Shown here piece by piece: positions 25,129 to 33,355 of a stretch of 34,508 nt of DNA. The DNA comes from an uncultured Planctomyces sp. GTDB taxonomy: Bacteria; Planctomycetota; Planctomycetia; Planctomycetales; Planctomycetaceae. The notes under the pieces were generated by a model, which worked only from the letters and a program-made list of their open reading frames with translations, did not search any database and had not been told where the DNA came from. Position numbers and translations under genes: made by a program. Position 1 is the stretch's first letter. Every line of letters starts with the position of its first letter. The DNA lies in assembly GCA_937899075.1 (NCBI GenBank), contig CALDJX010000009.1, positions 1-34,508 on the forward strand, written 5' to 3'.

Positions 25129-27921
25129 ATGCGCAAACTCCCACCATTTGTTGCTTCCAGCCTGTGCCTGCTTCTTGTCGGGTGCCAGACGCCGATGTTC
25201 AGCGACGGGTTATTCAGCTCGCTCAACCCTCAGAAAACGCTGACCACTCAGAAGGCCTCGCCTGGCACAGACCAATCGGTCAGCGCGACGAAGCCTCGGA
25301 TTGGTGGTCGAGGTTGGCGGAACGCCTCTACGCGAGCGGCGGAAACTCAAGCTCAGGCACCAGCTTTGGGAATTAATAACGTCGAGCAATTGCGGGAGTT
25401 TCTCGCCAAAGGCAACGACTCGATGCAGAAGGGGCTCTTCGACGACGCCCGGATTCAGTATGAAACGGTGCTGAGTCTTGAGCCGCATCACGCGACCGCG
25501 CATCACATGCTCGGCCGAATCAGCGACATGTCCAAGCAGTTTGACGAAGCCGAGAGGCACTATCTGGAAGCTCTGAGTGCCAACCGCGAAGACGGTTACC
25601 TGCTGAGCGACCTGGGTTTCTCGTATCTTCAGCAGGGACGACTCGGCGAAGCTCGGCAATACTTGATGCAGGCCGTCACTCGCGAACCAAATCTGGCCGT
25701 CGCCAAGGTGAATCTGGCGGCAGCGTATGCCTACGCAGGCGACACGAACGGGGCCCTCGCCTGGTTGCGTCAAGTTGGGAACGAGCAGCAGGCTCAGGAA
25801 ACGCTGGCCGGCATCACGTCCAGGCCGGCTCCGTGGATCATTAATCGAGCCAACGGAGCCCTTGCCGAAGACGGTCCAACCATTGACCGCAATGGCGACG
25901 TCATCGACTCGAACGGGCAGACACTGGAAACCTGGCCGCAAATTCAGGCAGAAATGGGCCGACTCAAAAAACAGGGAGCCCAACAACGGCAAGCTGAGCA
26001 AATGGTCAACGACTACCAGGAAGACGTACGAGTCAGGCGAGCGATAGATGCGGAGCGAGGCTACGACGCTCGATCCAGAGGACCTAACAACGACGCCAAC
26101 CTGAATCAGCAGATGCTCGACATTGAGCAGGCGTCTGGATCGAACCAGCGCCGGCCAGCAAATTCAGGCGTCATTCACATCGGCCCTCCTGGACAGCAGA
26201 ACGGGATGGCTCAAGGCAACGCTCAGGGGCAGTTCCAACCTCAGCACCAGTTCCAGCCTCAGCAACAGTTCCAGCCGCAGCAACAGTTCCAGCCGCAGCA
26301 ACAGTTCCAGCCGCAGGGAAACGGAAACGCGGCACCTCAGACTGGCTGGGATCCTCAGGGCCTGATTCAACAGTATCAAGGTGGAGGAGGAGCACCCGGC
26401 GGAAATTCTCAGAGCCAGTTTCAAACTCAGCAAAATCCCTACGCACACCTGTTAAACCCGGCCGGCCCAATGACAGCCACGCCGCAACAGCCGGCGTATC
26501 CGAATCAGCAGCCATCGCCGAATCAGCAGACACAGCCGTACCAGCCGGGTGTGCAAGGTTCGTCGGTGCCGCAGCAGTTCCCTGGTTCGCAGTCCTCACA
26601 GTTTCAACCGCCGAATGGTTTTCAACCGCCAAACGAGTCGTCCGCTCCCCAGCAGCTCCTGCCGCAACAGTACCAGAACCAGAATTTCAACTCCGGTCAG
26701 TCGAACGGCGTTGCTCCGCAAGGGCAACCAGCTCAGACGAACGGGCAATACGGCAACAACGTTTACCCCGGCACGAATCCCGCAAACGAGTGGGCGAACG
26801 GTCAGAATGCGGGACGAACGCAACCGGCCCAGCCACAACTGACGCAGCCACAACTCGCCCCGCAACAGCTACCGCAGAACTTTGTGCCGCGAGACCAGTA
26901 TGGAAACCCGATTCAGCGACAGTCTCCGACAAATCCTGCCTGGAACGGTCAGCCGGGAAACATCCCGCCAGCTCAAGGCAGCTCGGCACCGAATCCCAAC
27001 TTCTACGGTCAAGGCAACACTGGTCAAGGTCCCGGCCAACTGAATTCTGGACCGCAAAACGGAAACGCTTACTACAGCTCAGGCCAGCCAGCACCGACGA
27101 ATCAGGTTCAGTCCGCCAACGGTTGGAACAATCCTCAACAGCAGCCGATTCAGCAGCTCGGCTTCAACGACCAGCAACCGATGGCCCGCATCGATCGAGG
27201 ACAGCGGATTCAGCAGTACTCGGACGCCGACCGACAGGCCATGCAGCTTGGCATGGCCGCAGGCTCCGGAGCTCTCGCACCGATTAACACCGATCAGCGC
27301 CAGACTCAGCAGCAGGGACAACAGTTTGGAAACGGCACGCCTCAAAACAACTTTGTTCCGAACGGTGGCCCACAACAGCCAGCAAACCTGTGGAATGGAA
27401 ACTCCGGCTTCAACTATGACGGCCAGCCTGGTCAGACGTCTCAGCAAACCCAGCAGCTACCAGACAGAGGATACCCCGGAGCAGTCCCGCCGAACTCCGG
27501 CACGCTACCAGGGCAGGCCAGTATCCAGCCCCACGTCCGACAAATTCACGGGCAGTCGCTCGCTGACCAGATGGGGCTTGACCCTCAAACAACACAACAC
27601 TGGTTGCAGATGCCGACCTCTCAAGCTGACGTCACTCAGCCGGTTGCTTTCAGCAGTTCGACTCAACCGACTCAGCAACGAAGTTCAAACTGGCAACGTC
27701 CAGATCTGGCGAATCAGGCATGGCAGAATGGAGTCCTCGCTTCACCAACAACCCAGCCGGAATTTGGCCAGCCGCACATGACAAACCCCTACCTTCGTCA
27801 CCCTGAAACCGATGCCGGCCAGCAGCCCGACACTAAGGGCGTGCAGACGGTATCATGGGGCAGCCAGCCGCCAGCGCCGACGGGCACCCGGCCGCCGACA
27901 TCGCGTTATGGTCGAAACTGA
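25129..27921 (+). CDS. TPR lipoprotein with a long Gln/Pro/Asn-rich tail
   Basis: 930 residues. The N-terminus is a lipoprotein signal with lipobox LLVGC and the lipidated residue at Cys19. Residues about 84-225 form three or four tetratricopeptide repeats (for example KGLFDDARIQYETVLSLEP, KQFDEAERHYLEALSANRE, GRLGEARQYLMQAVTREPN), a protein-protein interaction scaffold. After a linker, residues about 360-930 are low-complexity, dominated by Gln, Pro, Asn and Gly, and include a perfect-phase hexapeptide array QFQPQQ. The tail is probably disordered and exposed outside the membrane; roles in envelope assembly or adhesion are guesses. The extended frame back to 24889 lacks a signal sequence and crosses the promoter region. 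The gene is divergent from the sulfatase. Confidence 0.8.
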   Translation: MRKLPPFVASSLCLLLVGCQTPMFSDGLFSSLNPQKTLTTQKASPGTDQSVSATKPRIGGRGWRNASTRAAETQAQAPALGINNVEQLREFLAKGNDSMQKGLFDDARIQYETVLSLEPHHATAHHMLGRISDMSKQFDEAERHYLEALSANREDGYLLSDLGFSYLQQGRLGEARQYLMQAVTREPNLAVAKVNLAAAYAYAGDTNGALAWLRQVGNEQQAQETLAGITSRPAPWIINRANGALAEDGPTIDRNGDVIDSNGQTLETWPQIQAEMGRLKKQGAQQRQAEQMVNDYQEDVRVRRAIDAERGYDARSRGPNNDANLNQQMLDIEQASGSNQRRPANSGVIHIGPPGQQNGMAQGNAQGQFQPQHQFQPQQQFQPQQQFQPQQQFQPQGNGNAAPQTGWDPQGLIQQYQGGGGAPGGNSQSQFQTQQNPYAHLLNPAGPMTATPQQPAYPNQQPSPNQQTQPYQPGVQGSSVPQQFPGSQSSQFQPPNGFQPPNESSAPQQLLPQQYQNQNFNSGQSNGVAPQGQPAQTNGQYGNNVYPGTNPANEWANGQNAGRTQPAQPQLTQPQLAPQQLPQNFVPRDQYGNPIQRQSPTNPAWNGQPGNIPPAQGSSAPNPNFYGQGNTGQGPGQLNSGPQNGNAYYSSGQPAPTNQVQSANGWNNPQQQPIQQLGFNDQQPMARIDRGQRIQQYSDADRQAMQLGMAAGSGALAPINTDQRQTQQQGQQFGNGTPQNNFVPNGGPQQPANLWNGNSGFNYDGQPGQTSQQTQQLPDRGYPGAVPPNSGTLPGQASIQPHVRQIHGQSLADQMGLDPQTTQHWLQMPTSQADVTQPVAFSSSTQPTQQRSSNWQRPDLANQAWQNGVLASPTTQPEFGQPHMTNPYLRHPETDAGQQPDTKGVQTVSWGSQPPAPTGTRPPTSRYGRN
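26230..26316 (+). repeat. In-gene 18-nt tandem repeat encoding QFQPQQ
   Basis: Nearly five copies of an 18-nt unit, CAGTTCCAGCCGCAGCAA, lie inside the lipoprotein gene. The first two copies carry synonymous or His-coding changes and the last three are identical over their shared length, suggesting recent expansion by slippage. Copy-number change would keep the reading frame. Confidence 0.9.
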
Positions 27922-28054
27922 CGCCCCACTGCCACAACTCGGCCTCATCCTTTACAACCCGCCTGTGCGGACAGGATTTGAGTCGTCGGACCGACTGGCC
28001 AGCGTCGCTTATTAAGAAATTCACTTCAGAGAAACTACCGTCGAGGATTCAGAT

Positions 28055-28258
28055 ATGGCCAAAGACAAAAAAACCAAGCAGAAAGAACGCGAACGCCGAG
28101 TCGCCAAACAGAAACTGGCAGAGCGAAAAGCCGCTCGAGACAAAGCCGCTACGGACGCCGGGCAGCCGAAATCGCAGTTCGCGAAATTCGTCAAAGAAGC
28201 CGTCGGCACTGACGAAAAGCCGGACGACGATCGACACGGATTCCCTCCCCCACAGTAA
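28055..28258 (+). CDS. Small highly charged protein of unknown function
   Basis: 67 residues. The first 35 are almost all Lys, Arg, Glu, Gln and Ala (MAKDKKTKQKERERRVAKQK and on) and predict a single charged helix; the C-terminus ends in HGFPPPQ. GAGG lies upstream of the ATG at a usable distance. I do not recognise a family. The length, strong lysine bias and ribosome binding site suggest a real gene that may bind nucleic acid or an acidic partner; this is inference. It lies between the lipoprotein and rhodanese genes, with a 21-bp palindrome behind it. Confidence 0.6.
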   Translation: MAKDKKTKQKERERRVAKQKLAERKAARDKAATDAGQPKSQFAKFVKEAVGTDEKPDDDRHGFPPPQ

Positions 28259-28342
28259 TCCGGTCACCGCCAGACGCGAGCCGGCAGTGCAACTGCCGAA
28301 AGGGTTCATCGACGCTCGCAAGAGCCCGCACACCGAACCCCT

Positions 28343-28400
28343 GATGGACACGAGTAAACACGAATCCCCTCTGACAACTTCGTGTTTACTCGTGTCCATT
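28343..28400. repeat. Intergenic palindromic element, family D (21-bp perfect stem)
   Basis: Positions 28344-28364 and 28379-28399 are perfect 21-bp reverse complements (ATGGACACGAGTAAACACGA and one more base) around a 14-nt loop. The stem is built of repeated ACACGA words. It stands between the small charged protein and the rhodanese gene. No T-tract follows, so a terminator role is only possible. Confidence 0.9.
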
Positions 28401-28461
28401 CGTGGTTCTGGATAATGATCATCCCGGACGCTTCAGGTCGTCAGTTTTTAAGGTATTCGAT

Positions 28462-28803
28462 ATGTCTGCTCAGGAAGTTCCGCTCGAAATCGATTGCCCG
28501 TCTGTCAAAGCAAAGCTCGATGCGGGTGATCAATTTCTGTTCGTCGATTGCCGCGAAACGTCCGAGTACGACTCCGTCAAAATTGAAGGCACGACGCTGC
28601 TGCCAATGAGCGAACTCGCCGAACGCGTCGGCGAACTGGAAGAGCATCGCGAGTCTGAGATCATCATCCACTGTCATCACGGCGGTCGAAGTCTGCGAGT
28701 CGCGAACTGGTTGAGGCAGCAGGGATTCGCCACGGCTCAGAGCATGGCTGGCGGAATCGACGTCTGGGCGGTCGAGATCGAACCCGGCATGTTGAGATAT
28801 TAA
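28462..28803 (+). CDS. Single-domain rhodanese-like sulfurtransferase
   Basis: 113 residues from the ATG at 28462, with AAGG 8 nt upstream. The domain is complete: FLFVDCRETSEYDSVKIEG opens the fold, and the active-site loop is HCHHGGRS with catalytic Cys71, followed by RVANWLRQQGF and the closing GGIDVWA. The family moves sulfane sulfur from a donor to an acceptor through a Cys persulfide. The protein is cytoplasmic, with no signal peptide. The loop CHHGGRS resembles those of single-domain proteins linked to sulfur carriers, but no such partner is encoded here. The frame extended to 28402 would begin inside the palindrome and is rejected. Confidence 0.9.
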   Translation: MSAQEVPLEIDCPSVKAKLDAGDQFLFVDCRETSEYDSVKIEGTTLLPMSELAERVGELEEHRESEIIIHCHHGGRSLRVANWLRQQGFATAQSMAGGIDVWAVEIEPGMLRY

Positions 28804-28843
28804 GGAATGCCCGTGAAATAATTTCCCGAAATGATCAGAAAAC

Positions 28844-28923
28844 AATTAACCACAGAGGCTCAGAGACACAGAGGAAAACTCTCCCGTCAAACTCAGTGTC
28901 TCTGTGCCTCTGTGGTTAAAATC
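28844..28923. repeat. Intergenic palindromic element, family A copy 3 (AACCACAGAGG)
   Basis: Left arm 28844-28874 (ATTAACCACAGAGGCTCAGA and on) pairs with right arm 28892-28923 (ending CCTCTGTGGTTAAAATC). It is the most regular copy of the family. The rest of the 314-nt spacer 28804-29117 has one TATACT word at 28997 without a matching -35, and nothing else I recognise. Confidence 0.9.
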
Positions 28924-29117
28924 GGAAAGTTATTCGGAACACGATCTTAACAGTCGATATTGTTCGGCGAGGGGTGGAGCCGCGGGCTGAGGTGCCTATA
29001 CTCTGCGACTCGATTTTCGGTTTTTGTGCGTCTGACCCCGATTGTCGTTTCGAAGATTCATTTCAGGCTGCTTCCTAAGCTCTAAAATCTCTCCACCATT
29101 CATCCGGGAACGCTCGT

Positions 29118-30860
29118 TTGATCGCCGGCCCGATATTCAGTCGCGAAGTCCTGACGCTGCCGCGGCAATTTCGACACTACCTGATCCGCTCAGGCTATAT
29201 CGGATTGCTGTTCGTCCTGCTGTGGACGGCCGGCCAGGTCACGTTCGGCTTTCAGGATGTCCGCGGAATCTCGGCGATGGCCGGCTTTGGTCAGCAGGTC
29301 TTTCAGATCCTGGCCTTCGTGCAGCTCTCGCTGGTGCTGTTCTTTTCGCTGTTGTTTACGGCGGGAAACATCGCCCAGGAAAAAGACCGGCAGACGCTCA
29401 TTCTGTTGCTGATGACGGACCTTTCGAATCACGAAATCGTGCTGGGCAAACTCTTCGCCAGCGTCCTGCAGGTCGGCACGCTGATTCTGATCTCGGCTCC
29501 GGTGTTCTTCTTTCTGCAACTGCTGGGAGGCATCGCTGCTCACCAGATTCTCTGGCTGATTGTGATCTGCTTTGTGACGGCACTGCTGGCCGGAAGCTGG
29601 GCAGCGTTGATTGCGTTCCTCAAAGAAAAGACGTTTCAGACGCTGGCGACCAGTGTGCTGGGGCTGGTCGTTTACCTGGGAGCCATCGAAACAATCGTCG
29701 CGCTTTCACCCGCGCATTCGATCGTCGGTGAATGGGCCGCTGCGTTCAGTCCGTTTCGAGCCGTGCTTGAGATCACCTCTCCGCTTGCCGACCCGTTGGT
29801 CACCACGCCGGGCTCGCTTCCCGCGATGGATTCAGTCATCGCCCTTTGTCTGCTGTCCGCCGCTCTGACGGCGATCTCGATCAATCGGCTGCGAGTCTGG
29901 AACCCGTCTCGCAAACTCTTCATTCAACCCGAAACCGAATCCTCTGATTCAGAATCCGGTGAGTCGACCTCGGTCGTTCGTCACCGCCGAATCTGGTCGA
30001 ACCCGGTAATCTGGCGGGAAATGCGAACCCGCGCCTACGGCCGGCGAGTCGTCTTTATCAAGCTGGCCTATCTGCTGATGGCCGCGACGATCTTCTACAG
30101 CGCGATGCTGTCAGGCGATTCCGGCGAGTTGATCCTCGGCATGGTTTCGCGTCCCGTCTTTGCCTTTGTGAGTCTCGGCATTCTGGGGCTGATGCTGATC
30201 AACGCGCAAGCCGCTACGTCAATCACCAGCGAACGCGACGGTCAAACGCTCGACCTGCTCGTAGCGACAGACATCTCGGCGAAAGAGTTCGTTTACGGAA
30301 AGCTCGGCGGCGTCCTTTACAACACGAAAGAGCTCGCTCTGATTCCGCTGGCGATTGCCGCATGGTTCGTCGCGGAAGGATCCATGACGCTCGAAAACGG
30401 CATCTATCTGGGAATCGGTTTTCTGTCGCTGGTCGCGTTTGCGGCGATGCTCGGTCTGCACTCAGGACTCGTTTTCTGGAGCTCCCGCCAGGCCATCGCG
30501 AACAGCATGGGCACGATCTTCTTCCTCTTCATCGGCATCTTCATCCTGATGATTCTGCTGGTCGAAACTCGCGGCTCATTTGGCAACCAGATCGGAGCGT
30601 TCATCCTCTTTATCGGGGTCGGCAGCCTTGGACTTGGTCAATCGCTCACGTTCCGAAATCCGTCACCAGCTTTGTGGATGGCCGGCGGCCTGCTTCCCAT
30701 TTTGACGTTTTACGCGATCACGACATTCCTGCTCGGTGGAACGTTAGGTGTCGCGCTGTCGATCGCGGCCGCTTACGGATTCACGACGCTGGCGATGCTT
30801 GTTCCGGCGGTCAGCGAATTTGACGTCGCACTCGGCCGAAGCACTTCCGACAAAGGCTGA
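29118..30860 (+). CDS. Duplicated ABC-2-type transporter permease
   Basis: 580 residues from a TTG start with GGGAA upstream. About 12-14 hydrophobic segments are visible, arranged as two related halves. The first contains EKDRQTLILLLMTDLSNHEI and VLGKLFASV; the second contains ERDGQTLDLLVATDISAKEF and VYGKLGGVL. This pair of motifs is the hallmark of ABC-2 type permeases, so the protein looks like a fused dimer able to form the whole membrane pore. The halves are joined by a polar Glu/Ser-rich cytoplasmic linker (about 273-292). No ATPase gene is adjacent, so its nucleotide-binding partner must be encoded elsewhere. The substrate is unknown. The CNNM pair begins 32 nt downstream. Confidence 0.85.
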   Translation: MIAGPIFSREVLTLPRQFRHYLIRSGYIGLLFVLLWTAGQVTFGFQDVRGISAMAGFGQQVFQILAFVQLSLVLFFSLLFTAGNIAQEKDRQTLILLLMTDLSNHEIVLGKLFASVLQVGTLILISAPVFFFLQLLGGIAAHQILWLIVICFVTALLAGSWAALIAFLKEKTFQTLATSVLGLVVYLGAIETIVALSPAHSIVGEWAAAFSPFRAVLEITSPLADPLVTTPGSLPAMDSVIALCLLSAALTAISINRLRVWNPSRKLFIQPETESSDSESGESTSVVRHRRIWSNPVIWREMRTRAYGRRVVFIKLAYLLMAATIFYSAMLSGDSGELILGMVSRPVFAFVSLGILGLMLINAQAATSITSERDGQTLDLLVATDISAKEFVYGKLGGVLYNTKELALIPLAIAAWFVAEGSMTLENGIYLGIGFLSLVAFAAMLGLHSGLVFWSSRQAIANSMGTIFFLFIGIFILMILLVETRGSFGNQIGAFILFIGVGSLGLGQSLTFRNPSPALWMAGGLLPILTFYAITTFLLGGTLGVALSIAAAYGFTTLAMLVPAVSEFDVALGRSTSDKG

Positions 30861-30892
30861 CCCACACACAGGGGCTGACTCAGTCACCAAAA

Positions 30893-32179
30893 ATGCAGGC
30901 ACTGCTTGAGAATCCCGACACACTGCTGCTTCTGTCGGCGATGCTGTGCCTGCTGATCGGCTCGGGATTCTTCTCCGCCAGCGAAACCGCACTCTTCTTT
31001 CTCTCGACGGAAGAAGTGCAGGCGTTTCAGCAAAACGATCGCCCCACCGAACGTATCGTCGTGGGATTACTCAAAGAACCGGACCGACTGCTAACAGCCG
31101 TCCTGTTCTGGAATCTGCTGATCAACCTGACGTTCTTCGCCTGCGGAGTCGTGATCTCGGGCAAGCTGGTTTCCAGCGGCGACAATGCCGCGGCGGGTAT
31201 CGTCGGACTTCTGAATCTCAGCCTGATGATCGTGTTCGGCGAGGTCGTCCCGAAAAGCTGCGCGGTGTTGTTTCGTCAGCCACTGGCTCGATTGGTCAGC
31301 TACCCGCTGGCCTTTGCCGTTACGTTGTTCGATCCGCTGGCACCGACTTTTGAATCCGTCACCCGATCGTTGCGCCGGGTTTTCTGGCCGGACATCAAAC
31401 GTGAGCAATACCTGCATCCTGACGATCTCGAACAGGCTGTCGCGAATGCTGCCGGCAACGAGTCGGTACTTCGTCAGGAGCGGCAGGTTCTGCACAACAT
31501 TCTGAACCTGTCTGAGATCACCGTCGAAGAGGTCATGCGTCCGCGAGGAACCTATCGAGCGCTGGCCGCGCCAGTTCATCTTTCAGACCTGGCTGACACG
31601 CCGATCCCCGCCGACTACCTGGTCATTCTCGCCGAAGAGGGTGACAACATTATTGGAGCCGTTCCGCTTGCCAGTTTCACCGTCCTGGCCAAGCAGAATC
31701 TTGAAAACGCGGCGGAAAAAGTGATTCACGTACCCTGGTGCGCCCCGGTCGCGCAGGTTCTGCAGCGTCTGGAAGATGCCTCTTTGTCGATGGCATCCAT
31801 CGTGAACGAGTACGGCGAAACGATCGGCGTGGTCACCTACGAAGACATCGTCGATTCGATTCTGTCCGCCGAACCCAGCCGCGCCAGGCGAGTCCTTCAA
31901 CGCGACCCTGTACAAAGCCAGGGACCAGATACCTGGCACGTCGACGGCATGACTTCACTGCGATACCTCAGCCGCCGATTGAAAATCGGGTTCGAACCCG
32001 AAGTGGACGGCCAGGTAACTGTCGCCGGAATCTTCCACGAACAACTGCAGCGGATGCCAGAACTCGGAGACCAATGCCAATGGCAGGGCTTTCAATTCGA
32101 AATTCTGGAGATGGCCTCACGGCAGCACTTTCAGGTTCTTGTCACTCCCGCATCGTCCGCAGACCGGAAAGGCCGTTAG
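30893..32179 (+). CDS. CNNM/CorC-type membrane protein, full-length (DUF21-CBS-CorC_HlyC)
   Basis: 428 residues. An N-terminal DUF21 domain (1-170) has hydrophobic segments near 12-32, 65-90, 98-118 and 128-150, and the conserved GSGFFSASETALF and FGEVVPKS motifs. A CBS pair follows (about 205-330; EVMRPRGTYRAL, VTYEDIVDSIL). The C-terminus (about 340-415; DTWHVDGMTSL, VTVAGIFHEQLQRMPELGD) is the CorC_HlyC domain. The family is implicated in magnesium or other cation transport or its control, with CBS domains binding adenine nucleotides. The gene is 32 nt after the permease and 7 nt before a second DUF21 gene. Confidence 0.88.
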   Translation: MQALLENPDTLLLLSAMLCLLIGSGFFSASETALFFLSTEEVQAFQQNDRPTERIVVGLLKEPDRLLTAVLFWNLLINLTFFACGVVISGKLVSSGDNAAAGIVGLLNLSLMIVFGEVVPKSCAVLFRQPLARLVSYPLAFAVTLFDPLAPTFESVTRSLRRVFWPDIKREQYLHPDDLEQAVANAAGNESVLRQERQVLHNILNLSEITVEEVMRPRGTYRALAAPVHLSDLADTPIPADYLVILAEEGDNIIGAVPLASFTVLAKQNLENAAEKVIHVPWCAPVAQVLQRLEDASLSMASIVNEYGETIGVVTYEDIVDSILSAEPSRARRVLQRDPVQSQGPDTWHVDGMTSLRYLSRRLKIGFEPEVDGQVTVAGIFHEQLQRMPELGDQCQWQGFQFEILEMASRQHFQVLVTPASSADRKGR

Positions 32180-32186
32180 GTAACTC

Positions 32187-33227
32187 ATGAATTTCTGGCT
32201 GCTACTGGCAATCGCTGGCTCGCTTTTCGTGGTGGGAGTGCGTCTGTCCGCATTCTTCAGCGGCTCCGAGACCGGCTTTTACCGAGTCAGTTTTCTGCGA
32301 TTAAGCATCGACGCTCACACCGGTGACACGGTCGCGCAACGCCTGCTGTGGTTCGTCCAGCATCCTGAATTCTTCGTCGCCACAACACTGGTCGGCAACA
32401 ACATCGCCAACTATCTGACGACCATTGCCATCGGCCTCGGAATAGAAGCTTTTATTCACGCACCCAGCAGCGTGGCCGAAGTGGGAGCAACATTGCTCTT
32501 CGCTCCGGTGATCTTTGTCTTTGGCGAGTTGATGCCCAAGAACCTTTATTTCCGCGCCCCCACAACTCTGCTTCGCAACAACAGTCGCTTGTTCCATTTT
32601 TTCTACCGGTCGTTCCTGCCGGCATCGTTGCCCCTGGTCTGGATCGCGAGATTACTCAAAAAAATCGGCGGTTCATCATCAGACAAAGCAGACTTCGTGC
32701 TCGGTCGACACCGCCTGATTCAGGTACTCAGCAAGGGACACGAACACGGAGTCCTCACCAACCAGCAAGGAATCCTCGTACATGGCCTGCTCCATGACGC
32801 CACGCGGCCAGTGTCAGAAATCATGATCCCGACCAAAACAATCCTGGGCGACGACGAAAGCGCATCACGCGAATCACTACTGGAATACGCACGAAAAAAA
32901 CATCTGACACACATCCCGGTGCGACGTCACGAGTCTGCTGCTGACTGGTTCGGCTATGTCCGGGTTCTCGATCTTGAACTTGGTTCTCGCCCGGAAGAAT
33001 CAATGATTCGAACCATGCCTCGAATCCCGGTCGACGCGACGCGACTAATGGCGCTGCTGACGATTCGCGACTCAGGCGAAAGCGTCGGAGTCATCACGGA
33101 CGGCGACAAGGTTCACGGCATCATCATGGAAAACGTGCTGATCGATCACCTGATGCACCCGCTCGGCGTCCCTGGAACGCGAGGCTCAGCCCCGCCAGCG
33201 AATACCGCAGCTGCAAACGCAAAATAA
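32187..33227 (+). CDS. CNNM-type membrane protein lacking the CorC_HlyC domain
   Basis: 346 residues. The DUF21 domain (1-165) carries RLSAFFSGSETGFYR and FGELMPKN, matching the motifs of the preceding protein. A CBS pair follows (about 205-325; VSEIMIPTKTI, GVITDGDKVHGIIMENVL). The chain then ends in a short disordered Ala-rich tail with no CorC_HlyC domain, unlike its upstream neighbour. The start is 7 nt after the previous stop, with TTAGG over that stop codon as ribosome binding site, so the two should be co-translated. DUF21 proteins act as dimers, so the pair may form a heterodimer; this is inference. Confidence 0.88.
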   Translation: MNFWLLLAIAGSLFVVGVRLSAFFSGSETGFYRVSFLRLSIDAHTGDTVAQRLLWFVQHPEFFVATTLVGNNIANYLTTIAIGLGIEAFIHAPSSVAEVGATLLFAPVIFVFGELMPKNLYFRAPTTLLRNNSRLFHFFYRSFLPASLPLVWIARLLKKIGGSSSDKADFVLGRHRLIQVLSKGHEHGVLTNQQGILVHGLLHDATRPVSEIMIPTKTILGDDESASRESLLEYARKKHLTHIPVRRHESAADWFGYVRVLDLELGSRPEESMIRTMPRIPVDATRLMALLTIRDSGESVGVITDGDKVHGIIMENVLIDHLMHPLGVPGTRGSAPPANTAAANAK

Positions 33228-33283
33228 TTCTGCCGTGCCGATTTTTGGCGGTAACCCTCGCCGGACGCAGAATGTCCACCCTC

Positions 33284-33314
33284 CTTTGCGTCTTCGCGTC
33301 TTTGCGTGAGATTT
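33284..33314. repeat. Lone right arm of a family B palindromic element
   Basis: CTTTGCGTCTTCGCG..CTTTGCGTGAG resembles the right arm of the element at 12979-13016. No matching left arm is present in 33228-33283. It lies just before rtcA and inside the false upstream extension of its frame. Confidence 0.65.
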
Positions 33315-33355
33315 CTTCCGACTCAACTTCCGACCCAGCCAATCGCTCAAGAACC

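Noticed and set aside
28343-28400. Rho-independent terminator after the small charged gene
   Set aside because: The stem is strong but not GC-rich and no T-tract follows; it fits the dispersed palindrome pattern better.
28997-29002. TATACT as a -10 promoter element before the permease
   Set aside because: No acceptable -35 hexamer occurs 16-18 nt upstream; a single hexamer is weak evidence.
33245-33355. 37-residue extension of rtcA
   Set aside because: It translates a repeat arm, and the conserved family N-terminus begins exactly at 33356.
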